In this document: in pieces, positions 19,379-24,010 of the stretch
Position numbering within the stretch: position 1 is the stretch's first letter
Layout: the number at the start of each line of letters is the position of its first letter
Source: a virus
Virus record (IMG/VR): IMGVR_UViG_3300009154_000259
Span: 1-25,024 of that record
Reading direction: 5' to 3' (one strand)
Length of the DNA stretch: 25,024 nucleotides
Translations under genes and position numbers: made by a program
The notes under the pieces: model-generated
The model's input: only the letters and a program-made list of their open reading frames with translations
What the model was told of the DNA's origin: nothing
The model's database searches: none

Positions 19379-19719
19379 AGCTTTCTACTCCTACCTATCC
19401 AAGCACCTAGGTCAGCACCGACCTCTTGCGAGGCTCTACCAGTATTAAGACCAGTACTAAGACCAGTATCTCGACCAGTATTAAGACCAGTATTAAGACC
19501 AGTCTTACTCTTATCCCTAATATACTGACCAATAGCCTCACGTATACAAGCAGAGGGATCCTTATTCTCTGAGTAGGCTATTCCACTCAGCGTCTCGTAC
19601 ACCATCTCGTTCAGTCTAAACGACACAATCCTACTCTCCATACCACGCTCCGTAGTATAGATCGCAGTGCTCTCATCGTACTTACGGTTCTTCCGCGTTC
19701 TAGTCTCTTTTTTTCTCAT
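19375..19719 (-). CDS. Ribbon-helix-helix DNA-binding protein with C-terminal repeats
   Basis: 114 residues. A basic N-terminus (RKKETRTRKNRKYDES) is followed by an RHH domain: strand RIVSFRLNE (about 30-38), helices MVYETLSGIAYSENKD and PSACIREAIGQYIRD (about 39-69). The C-terminus carries about six four-residue repeats (TGLN/TGRD/TGLS, about 74-96), encoded by a 12-bp DNA minisatellite. RHH proteins are usually autoregulating repressors that bind tandem operators; two TGTATTACA palindromes lie just upstream. The promoter is not of the cassette type. Confidence 0.75.
   Translation of the reverse strand: MRKKETRTRKNRKYDESTAIYTTERGMESRIVSFRLNEMVYETLSGIAYSENKDPSACIREAIGQYIRDKSKTGLNTGLNTGRDTGLSTGLNTGRASQEVGADLGAWIGRSRKL
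19438..19504. repeat. 12-bp minisatellite inside the RHH gene
   Basis: About five and a half units of ACCAGTATTAAG with few changes (one unit is ACCAGTATCTCG), coding for Thr-Gly-Leu-Asn type repeats. Being in multiples of 12, unit gain or loss would keep the frame. Confidence 0.9.
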
Positions 19720-19768
19720 GGCTCCACACAGCTCGGCTCTACCTAATACTGAACCTATTTAGTAGAAC

Positions 19769-19790
19769 TGTAATACAGTTTTGTAATACA
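19769..19790. promoter_or_regulatory. Tandem palindromic operator candidate
   Basis: TGTAATACA at 19769-19777 and 19782-19790, 13 bp apart; each is a TGTA-N-TACA palindrome. Position about 50-70 bases upstream of the RHH gene and the tandem arrangement suit cooperative binding of RHH dimers. Confidence 0.6.
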
Positions 19791-19791
19791 A

Positions 19792-19826
19792 GTCGGCGTC
19801 ACCGGTGTTGCCACCAGCTCGCCGAC
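19792..19826 (-). other. Perfect-stem hairpin upstream of the RHH operator
   Basis: GTCGGCG (19792-19798) pairs with CGCCGAC (19820-19826), and inside CTGGTG/CACCGG closes a GCAA tetraloop on the minus strand. There is no T-run, so it may be a processing or stability element rather than an intrinsic terminator. Confidence 0.55.
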
Positions 19827-19873
19827 CTATAGCTCTACCTGCGTTCTTTCTACTAGGGAGAAAGCATGATCTG

Positions 19874-19921
19874 GAGATCGACCTAGAGAACGACCTAGAG
19901 ATCGACCTAGAGATCGACCTA
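19874..19921. repeat. Four tandem 12-bp repeats (GAGATCGACCTA)
   Basis: Units at 19874-19885, 19886-19897 (GAGAACGACCTA), 19898-19909 and 19910-19921, immediately after the stop of the 106-aa gene. Non-coding on the minus strand. Confidence 0.9.
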
Positions 19922-19925
19922 GCTC

Positions 19926-20246
19926 TCAGCTGTACGTGCGAACCTCCGCGAAGTAGACGTCGAACCGAGAGCCGTGCTCCGGACGAATAGTTTGAGCCGA
20001 GTAGCGCCAGAGGTGACCACCGCGACGATACATCGAGGCGAACTCTGAGTTCTTACCGAGGCGAGCTCGAACCAGAACGCGATACCGTGTCTTGCAGCGA
20101 ACCGGCTTACCAGTCTGAGCTTCACTGACGATCTCGGTGGCTTTCTGCTCGAGGCCCATGAGCTTGGCCTTGACCTTGAGCTCGGAGATACGGGAGTCGG
20201 TGACGTCGGTCGTGGTGAACCGGTAGGCGGAGGTGCGTTGAGTCAT
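19926..20246 (-). CDS. Basic hypothetical protein (106 aa)
   Basis: MTQRTSAYRFTTTDVTDSRI start, a helical KVKAKLMGLEQKATEIVSEA stretch, then a basic beta-rich half (KTRYRVLVRARLGKNSEF, FDVYFAEVRTYS). High Arg/Lys content. Unrecognised. Single-gene unit; the leader equivalent starts with TTG rather than ATG (MNETKEIP), 24 bases upstream in frame. Confidence 0.68.
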   Translation of the reverse strand: MTQRTSAYRFTTTDVTDSRISELKVKAKLMGLEQKATEIVSEAQTGKPVRCKTRYRVLVRARLGKNSEFASMYRRGGHLWRYSAQTIRPEHGSRFDVYFAEVRTYS

Positions 20247-20277
20247 GGGTATTTCCTTTGTTTCATTCAATATAGCT

Positions 20278-20305
20278 ATTATACACGGATTGGATTAAAT
20301 GTCAA
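20278..20305 (-). promoter_or_regulatory. Early cassette promoter (106-aa gene)
   Basis: TTGACA (20305-20300), ATTTAATCC block, spacer 16, TATAAT (20283-20278), then AGCTATA-TTG. The only cassette with TTG in place of ATG at the leader start. Confidence 0.9.
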
Positions 20306-20324
20306 CCAAAAAGACAACCTAGAT

Positions 20325-20352
20325 CACGACCAATATCGCAACCTAGGTCGTG
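20325..20352 (-). terminator. Possible weak terminator
   Basis: CACGACC (20325-20331) pairs with GGTCGTG (20346-20352). On the minus strand a TTGTCTTTTT tract follows about nine bases later, just before the next -35 box. The stem is built from a degenerate 16-bp direct repeat (20316-20331, 20340-20355) carrying CCTAG(A/G)TC. Confidence 0.4.
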
Positions 20353-20364
20353 GCCAGTACCCTA

Positions 20365-20676
20365 TCAGGCGACCAGTTCTTCATGGCCTTCCAAGAATTC
20401 CTCGATGTGACGAGCGACTCGACTGTCCTCGATGGAGTAGAAGGTGAACTCTCCGAGGGAGAATACACAGTCTTTACTGACGTACTCGAAGCCGCCGTAG
20501 TACTCGAGGCCTCGCTTACCGTGAGAACCCTTGGTAGCTATGCAGTCTTCACCGATCCAGATGTGGCCGCAGCGGGGATCGAGGCCGGCCCAAGCGGCGG
20601 TCACGTAGTCCATCTGTTCGACGTGGTCGATGGCAAGGTCGTTGGCCTTGTCGATGAGGGAGGAGATGTCGGTCAT
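20365..20676 (-). CDS. Hypothetical protein (103 aa)
   Basis: MTDISSLIDKANDLAIDHVE helical start, then DPRCGHIWIGEDCIATKGSH and LEYYGGFEYVSKDCVFSLGE (three cysteines near 37, 45 and 72), and a helical acidic tail. The aromatic, beta-rich centre suggests a small binding domain; no family recognised. Leader MIKTKETP in frame 24 bases upstream. Confidence 0.7.
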   Translation of the reverse strand: MTDISSLIDKANDLAIDHVEQMDYVTAAWAGLDPRCGHIWIGEDCIATKGSHGKRGLEYYGGFEYVSKDCVFSLGEFTFYSIEDSRVARHIEEFLEGHEELVA

Positions 20677-20706
20677 TGGGGTTTCCTTTGTTTTGATCAT
20701 ATTAAG

Positions 20707-20735
20707 ATAGTATCATGAGTTGGATTAAATGTCAA
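20707..20735 (-). promoter_or_regulatory. Early cassette promoter (103-aa gene)
   Basis: TTGACA (20735-20730), ATTTAATCC block, spacer 17, TACTAT (20712-20707), CTTAAT then ATGATCAAAACAAAGGA. Confidence 0.92.
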
Positions 20736-20738
20736 CCG

Positions 20739-20771
20739 CTATTTGGCATGGCAGGTATGCCGAGAAGTCAT
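20739..20771 (-). CDS. Possible 10-codon mini-ORF
   Basis: MTSRHTCHAK, preceded by GGGGAGGAGCC, a strong ribosome binding site. It spans promoter-upstream element copy c. It is related to the 20-codon frames before three other cassettes but ends earlier. Translation is unproven. Confidence 0.3.
   Translation of the reverse strand: MTSRHTCHAK
20745..20761. repeat. 17-bp promoter-upstream element, copy c
   Basis: GGCATGGCAGGTATGCC, the most regular copy: arms GGCAT and ATGCC around GGCAGGT. It is nine bases from the -35 box, with a different linker (AAATAGCGG) from copies a, b and d. Confidence 0.75.
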
Positions 20772-20808
20772 GGCTCCTCCCCGAGAGAAAGAAGCGCGCA
20801 TCAGAACC

Positions 20809-20837
20809 ATTCTATCATAAAAAAGAATTAATGTCAA
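20809..20837 (-). promoter_or_regulatory. Early-type promoter without a downstream gene (proximal)
   Basis: TTGACA (20837-20832), ATTAATTC block, spacer 17, TAGAAT (20814-20809). Only a 10-codon frame lies between it and the next promoter. Confidence 0.85.
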
Positions 20838-20869
20838 CTACAAAAAGAGCGCATGGTGCCCGTTCCCAT
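20834..20869 (-). CDS. Possible 11-codon mini-ORF
   Basis: MGTGTMRSFCS with AAGGAAGGGCGAGG before the ATG. Its TGA is part of the next TTGACA box. It lies between two tandem promoters about 95 bases apart. Translation is unproven; listed because it is the only coding potential of this unit. Confidence 0.25.
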   Translation of the reverse strand: MGTGTMRSFCS

Positions 20870-20898
20870 CCTCGCCCTTCCTTCTTTGGATTAAGATT

Positions 20899-20927
20899 AT
20901 ACTACCATAGAAGAGAATTAATGTCAA
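20899..20927 (-). promoter_or_regulatory. Early-type promoter without a downstream gene (distal)
   Basis: TTGACA (20927-20922), ATTAATTC block, spacer 17, TAGTAT (20904-20899). It shares the GGCCTA linker upstream with the cassettes. Followed by an 11-codon frame only. Confidence 0.85.
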
Positions 20928-20929
20928 TA

Positions 20930-20966
20930 GGCCAGCAGGGGAAAAGGAACTAAACCCCCGCTGGCC
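20930..20966 (-). other. Long GC-rich hairpin before the distal promoter
   Basis: GGCCAGC (20930-20936) pairs with GCTGGCC (20960-20966), and GGGG pairs with CCCC inside. Its arm supplies the GCTGGCCTA linker next to -35. It may end the transcript of the 74-aa gene, although no T-run follows. Confidence 0.5.
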
Positions 20967-20980
20967 TCGGCGCGGCCTAG

Positions 20981-21205
20981 TCAGTCCCCACTGACGGTGG
21001 CCGATCTCTTCAGATCTCCCATGATGGCCTGAGCCTGCATGAGGAGCTTCAGCAGCTGCTTCTGGGCCTCACGCTGGCCTCTGTAGGCTCCGGAGGCGTA
21101 GTCGTGCTGGTTGATCCAGTCGGGGAGAGGGGTGGCGACGTCGAGCTGGACGGCCTCCACCATGTTGTTGAACCACCGGATGTCCTCTGCTAGTATGTCT
21201 CTCAT
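20981..21205 (-). CDS. Small helical protein (74 aa)
   Basis: MRDILAEDIRWFNNMVEAVQ, a segment with DWINQHDYASGAYRGQREAQ, and a helix KQLLKLLMQAQAIMGDLKRS. The GxYRGQxEAxxxLLxLL region resembles short helical phage proteins of unknown function. It overlaps the stop of the membrane mini-protein upstream (ATGA) and is the last of a three-gene operon. Confidence 0.7.
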   Translation of the reverse strand: MRDILAEDIRWFNNMVEAVQLDVATPLPDWINQHDYASGAYRGQREAQKQLLKLLMQAQAIMGDLKRSATVSGD

Positions 21206-21312
21206 TGGTTGACGTCCTGAAAGTACTCGGTGATCGCTACCACGGCGAAGAAGGCCAGGAGCGGGAGGATGAAGATCTCGTAGGCGTAGAAGACGGTGAG
21301 GATGGAATGCAT
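21202..21312 (-). CDS. Small membrane protein (36 aa)
   Basis: MHSILTVFYAYEIFILPLLA then FFAVVAITEYFQDVNQ: one membrane helix covering most of the protein. It starts one base after the upstream stop and overlaps the downstream start by four bases, so it is embedded in an operon and very likely translated despite its size. Confidence 0.7.
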   Translation of the reverse strand: MHSILTVFYAYEIFILPLLAFFAVVAITEYFQDVNQ

Positions 21313-21313
21313 G

Positions 21314-21523
21314 TCACTGTCCCTTCGTCAGGAGGTCGCGGAGGAGGTAGAAGGTGGTGAGCATCTCGTCGAGCACGTTGATCTCAGTGATCTGTGCCTC
21401 GGTGGGACGGGTGAACGTGTCGAGCATGGCCAGACGCGCCTTCATGACGCCGATGCGGTAGGAGACGAGGAGGGTGGGGTCGGCGTAGATCTTGTCCATT
21501 GCGGACATTGCGGTCTGAGTCAT
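21314..21523 (-). CDS. Small helical protein (69 aa)
   Basis: MTQTAMSAMDKIYADPTLLV then a helical stretch (IGVMKARLAMLDTFTRPTEA) and TEINVLDEMLTTFYLLRDLL. All-helical pattern; not recognised. First gene of a three-gene unit; leader MIETKETP in frame 24 bases upstream. Confidence 0.7.
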   Translation of the reverse strand: MTQTAMSAMDKIYADPTLLVSYRIGVMKARLAMLDTFTRPTEAQITEINVLDEMLTTFYLLRDLLTKGQ

Positions 21524-21553
21524 GGGGGTTTCCTTTGTTTCGATCATATTAAG

Positions 21554-21582
21554 ATAGTACCACAGGTTGGATTAAATGTCAA
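21554..21582 (-). promoter_or_regulatory. Early cassette promoter (69-aa gene)
   Basis: TTGACA (21582-21577), ATTTAATCC block, spacer 17, TACTAT (21559-21554), CTTAAT then ATGATCGAAACAAAGGA. The -35 box overlaps the TGA of the preceding gene. Confidence 0.92.
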
Positions 21583-21791
21583 CCTGTCATATCCTCGGCG
21601 TTGGCGATAGCCTCCTCGACGATCTCATCGACCGGGATATCACAGCCGAGCTGCTCCTGGATGTACGACTGGAGGGTGCCGGCGATGAGCTCCTCGATGA
21701 GAGCGCGATCGGCGGATGAGCCTGCGATGGCTGCTAGAACTTCAGCGGAGAGGGGGAAGTCGATATCGACCGTGAGAGAGATGGTATTCAT
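21579..21791 (-). CDS. Small acidic protein (70 aa)
   Basis: MNTISLTVDIDFPLSAEVLA, then helices AAIAGSSADRALIEELIAGT and VDEIVEEAIANAEDMTG. Opens with a strand, then three helices, strongly acidic. Not recognised. Single-gene unit at the boundary of the two divergent arrays; leader MIETKEIP in frame. Confidence 0.7.
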   Translation of the reverse strand: MNTISLTVDIDFPLSAEVLAAIAGSSADRALIEELIAGTLQSYIQEQLGCDIPVDEIVEEAIANAEDMTG

Positions 21792-21821
21792 GGGGATTTC
21801 CTTTGTTTCGATCATATTAAG

Positions 21822-21849
21822 ATTATATCATAAGTGGATTAAATGTCAA
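21822..21849 (-). promoter_or_regulatory. Early cassette promoter (70-aa gene)
   Basis: TTGACA (21849-21844), ATTTAATCC block, spacer 16, TATAAT (21827-21822), CTTAAT then ATG. Back-to-back with the plus-strand promoter at 21896. Confidence 0.92.
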
Positions 21850-21858
21850 TAGGCCAGC

Positions 21859-21875
21859 GGCATGGCAGGCGTGCC
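21859..21875. repeat. 17-bp promoter-upstream element, copy d
   Basis: GGCATGGCAGGCGTGCC: the near-palindrome with compensating changes in the right arm, lying between the two divergent promoters. Confidence 0.7.
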
Positions 21876-21895
21876 AAAAAAGCATGGCTCCGGGG

Positions 21896-21923
21896 TTGAC
21901 AAATATGCTGGTTTGTGTATAAT
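21896..21923 (+). promoter_or_regulatory. Early cassette promoter, plus-strand array
   Basis: TTGACA (21896-21901), spacer 16, TATAAT (21918-21923), AGCTAT then ATGATCAAAACAAAGGA. It lacks the ATTTAATCC block but keeps the leader. Confidence 0.92.
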
Positions 21924-21953
21924 AGCTATATGATCAAAACAAAGGAACACCAC

Positions 21954-22190
21954 ATGATTAAGACGTCCATCCTCATGGAATCCATCGAGTGCGTAGGGTA
22001 CGCCCACTTCACCGCGCTGGCCTCCGACCTCAATTGGAACGCCGACTTCCAGCCCGACTTCGTCGACGTCGAGGGGCTCGGCAACGGGAACTCCCTCCAG
22101 CTGGTCGCCGTTACTAACTTCGGCATGGTGAAGTCCCTCAAGTACAGCCAGCCCGGAGCCTTCCTCTACCTCACGGTGATCGGTGCCTGA
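21954..22190 (+). CDS. Hypothetical protein (78 aa)
   Basis: Starts at ATG 21954 after AAAGGA. MIKTSILMESIECVGYAHFT, a helical LASDLNWNADFQPDFVDVEG stretch and a beta-rich end (NSLQLVAVTNFGMVKSL, AFLYLTVIGA). Not recognised. First gene of the plus-strand array; leader MIKTKEHH in frame 24 bases upstream. Confidence 0.7.
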   Translation: MIKTSILMESIECVGYAHFTALASDLNWNADFQPDFVDVEGLGNGNSLQLVAVTNFGMVKSLKYSQPGAFLYLTVIGA

Positions 22191-22203
22191 GGCATGCCAG
22201 TCC

Positions 22204-22220
22204 GGCATGGGAGGTATGCC
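22204..22220. repeat. 17-bp promoter-upstream element, copy e
   Basis: GGCATGGGAGGTATGCC, directly abutting TTGACA with no linker, on the plus strand. A second GGCATGCC palindrome precedes it (22192-22199). Confidence 0.72.
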
Positions 22221-22249
22221 TTGACATTTAATCCAGGGCGTGTTATACT
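22221..22249 (+). promoter_or_regulatory. Early cassette promoter (155-aa gene and following operon)
   Basis: TTGACA (22221-22226), ATTTAATCC block, spacer 17, TATACT (22244-22249), AGTTAT then ATGATGAAAACAGGA. No further promoter of this type is visible to the end of the window, so it may drive the eleven genes beyond as well. Confidence 0.92.
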
Positions 22250-22279
22250 AGTTATATGATGAAAACAGGAGAAAATCAC

Positions 22280-22747
22280 ATGAACGTCACAGTCAACTAC
22301 GAGGACTTCGCGTCCCGCGTCGCCCAGAACGGCTTCACCCCGTCCCAGTACTCCAAGTCGGTGTACTTCGCCAAGACCCCCAACGCGGGCACGGTGGCCC
22401 TGAACCTGAACAACTTCACGTTCACGGTCGGCGTCGGCACTAAGCACCTCGAGGTCATCACGGCCGCGGTCGAGGCGGCCGGCTGGACGGTGGTCAAGCG
22501 CGTCAAGGGCTGGTCGATCGTGGCCATCGACCCCTCGGCTCAGTGCCAGGACGCCGTCCTCGGTCAGTTCATGGACGTCGTCCTCGGGGTGATTGCGGCG
22601 GTACCCGCCAAGGCCGAGAAGATCAAGACGGTCAAGATGTCGACCATCGTAAAGAAGGTCGGTAAGTCGTTCGCCATGACTCAGGCCATCAAGGCTCGCA
22701 ACCTCGAGACGATGAAGGCCGTCGCTCAGGCGCTGAGGGCTGCCTGA
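22280..22747 (+). CDS. Hypothetical protein (155 aa)
   Basis: MNVTVNYEDFASRVAQNGFT start. The N-terminal half is alpha/beta (SVYFAKTPNAGTVALNLNNF, EVITAAVEAAGWTVVKRVKG); the C-terminal half is basic and helical (EKIKTVKMSTIVKKVGKSFA, then ALRAA). Strongly GC-ending codons. No family recognised. The basic tail might bind nucleic acid. Leader MMKTGENH in frame 24 bases upstream. Its stop overlaps the next start (TGATG). Confidence 0.72.
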   Translation: MNVTVNYEDFASRVAQNGFTPSQYSKSVYFAKTPNAGTVALNLNNFTFTVGVGTKHLEVITAAVEAAGWTVVKRVKGWSIVAIDPSAQCQDAVLGQFMDVVLGVIAAVPAKAEKIKTVKMSTIVKKVGKSFAMTQAIKARNLETMKAVAQALRAA

Positions 22748-22899
22748 TGCACGACACTCTGGCATGCCTCGTGATGGACTACTGCGAGGCTAAGAACATC
22801 GACCTCTGGCCTTACGTCGAGGGGTTGAAGAGCGGCGGGCCTCTGGACGAGGCGCTTCTGGCCACGCTGATCAGGTACCACAGGGAGTGGATGCGATGA
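22747..22899 (+). CDS. Small acidic protein (50 aa)
   Basis: MHDTLACLVMDYCEAKNIDL then WPYVEGLKSGGPLDEALLAT and IRYHREWMR. Helical. Overlaps both neighbours by one to four bases. Unrecognised. Confidence 0.65.
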   Translation: MHDTLACLVMDYCEAKNIDLWPYVEGLKSGGPLDEALLATLIRYHREWMR

Positions 22900-23063
22900 T
22901 GAAGATAGCGTACACGCTGATGGTCGTCTTCGGCGTCCACGGCCCGATCGTCAAGCACGACTACGGCACCCAGGCGCAGTGCGAGCGCGCTCTGGCGCAG
23001 GTGAACTCGATGATAAAGAGCAGCCCCGATGTACAGGCCGCGTGCCTGCCTCCTGGAGAGTGA
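22896..23063 (+). CDS. Small protein with hydrophobic N-terminus (55 aa)
   Basis: MMKIAYTLMVVFGVHGPIVK is a short hydrophobic start, followed by a conserved-looking YGTQAQCERALAQVNSMI helix and AACLPPGE, with two cysteines that could pair. Similar short proteins with a C...C pattern and a CLP ending occur in other phages. Starts inside the previous gene end (ATGATGA). Confidence 0.65.
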   Translation: MMKIAYTLMVVFGVHGPIVKHDYGTQAQCERALAQVNSMIKSSPDVQAACLPPGE

Positions 23064-23066
23064 GTG

Positions 23067-23333
23067 ATGGATATCGTTGAACGTCTACAGGAATTGATCG
23101 GCGTCTATATTGGCGATGCTGATATTGACGAAGATTTGTTAGATGCAAAAACAGAGATTGAGCGACTGCGCCGTGACGTAGATCGCATGGCATGCCTCGC
23201 CATAGACAACGCCAAAGATACGTTACGGCTGCAGGAAGCGCTGCATCGTATCAGCCTTGGATCACAAGATTCTGGCACGACTAAAGAACCACTGGGTAGA
23301 GAAGCGCGCGCCGCGCTGAAAGACGGAGAGTGA
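23067..23333 (+). CDS. Small coiled-coil protein (88 aa)
   Basis: MDIVERLQELIGVYIGDADI then LLDAKTEIERLRRDVDRMAC and a helical remainder. The DAxxEIERLR segment is common in phage early proteins of the Ea22 type. Base usage in its first two thirds is less GC-rich than the neighbours (GAT, GAA, TTA codons), suggesting a separate origin. GGAGAG precedes the ATG at 23067. Confidence 0.68.
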   Translation: MDIVERLQELIGVYIGDADIDEDLLDAKTEIERLRRDVDRMACLAIDNAKDTLRLQEALHRISLGSQDSGTTKEPLGREARAALKDGE

Positions 23334-23334
23334 T

Positions 23335-23730
23335 ATGACTAATAGAGTAACCCTACCCGCCGGACGGTACCTCATCGGCGATCTCTGCTATCAGGGCGAG
23401 ATCTGGGAAGAGATCTGCGGCCGCGACCACGGCGTCACTGAGGACGGCCGCCACTTCGCGTGCATGTTCACCAAGTGGGGCGACGGTGAGTACCCCGATC
23501 AGGACGGCCGCGGCTTCATGGTCGACAGCGGCACCATCGGCGTCATCCAGTACGACGGGCCGTCGACTTCGGACAGCATGGGCCGGAGCTACGTATTTCC
23601 AGAGCCCTTCGAGGTCTACTCGGAGGACGGGCTGCTGGTGTTCGGTGAGGTGCGCATCCAGACGGGCCCCCTAGAAGAGGGTCGCGACTGGGGCATGGAG
23701 TGGTACGACACTAGCATGGAGCTGGAGTGA
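23335..23730 (+). CDS. Hypothetical protein with PAGRYLIGDLCY motif (131 aa)
   Basis: MTNRVTLPAGRYLIGDLCYQ opens a motif shared by a widespread phage protein family of unknown function (PAGxYxIGDxCY). A beta-rich acidic body follows, with FMVDSGTIGVIQYDG (about 61-75) and VYSEDGLLVFGEVRI (about 94-108). Likely a small all-beta enzyme or binding fold. Starts one base after the previous stop, with GGAGAG upstream. Confidence 0.72.
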   Translation: MTNRVTLPAGRYLIGDLCYQGEIWEEICGRDHGVTEDGRHFACMFTKWGDGEYPDQDGRGFMVDSGTIGVIQYDGPSTSDSMGRSYVFPEPFEVYSEDGLLVFGEVRIQTGPLEEGRDWGMEWYDTSMELE

Positions 23731-23903
23731 TGGTAGAAGAGTGGTTCTTTAAGAACGAGGTCAAGATAGGATTGAGCATCGCCCTCCTTAACTTCGTTGG
23801 CGCTGCGCTCGGGTTCGTCGCGGGCAACTACGTCAACGCCGTCATAGGGTTGATCCTAGGGGTGGTCATAACGTGGTCGGCCCTCAACGTAGGGGTGAAG
23901 TGA
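23730..23903 (+). CDS. Small two-helix membrane protein (57 aa)
   Basis: MVEEWFFKNEVKIGLSIALL then two hydrophobic helices (about 13-33 and 36-53) rich in glycine. Overlaps the previous stop and the next start by one base each (TGATG). Function unknown; holin-like size and topology, but no supporting motif. Confidence 0.68.
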   Translation: MVEEWFFKNEVKIGLSIALLNFVGAALGFVAGNYVNAVIGLILGVVITWSALNVGVK

Positions 23904-24010
23904 TGCTAGAGATCGGACCCAACCTACTCGTCGCCATTCAGGCCATATGTTCAGTGCTGGGTGGCGCTGCGTTTATGTTTTTCATGTATGTACTAGTGAG
24001 GGATAGCTAA
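23903..24010 (+). CDS. Small single-helix membrane protein (35 aa)
   Basis: MLEIGPNLLVAIQAICSVLG then GAAFMFFMYVLVRDS, one membrane helix. One-base overlaps on both sides (TGATG and TAATG) show it belongs to the operon and is probably translated. Confidence 0.68.
   Translation: MLEIGPNLLVAIQAICSVLGGAAFMFFMYVLVRDS

Noticed and set aside
19438-19921. CRISPR array
   Set aside because: The repeats are 12 bp, directly tandem without spacers, and one set is coding. They are minisatellites.
22166-22765. 199-codon minus-strand frame opposite the 155-aa gene
   Set aside because: It crosses the plus-strand promoter and cassette and has no start signal; it arises from GC-rich third positions.
23730-23903. 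Holin
   Set aside because: Size and two membrane helices fit, but the gene lies in an early array away from lysis genes and there is no other evidence.
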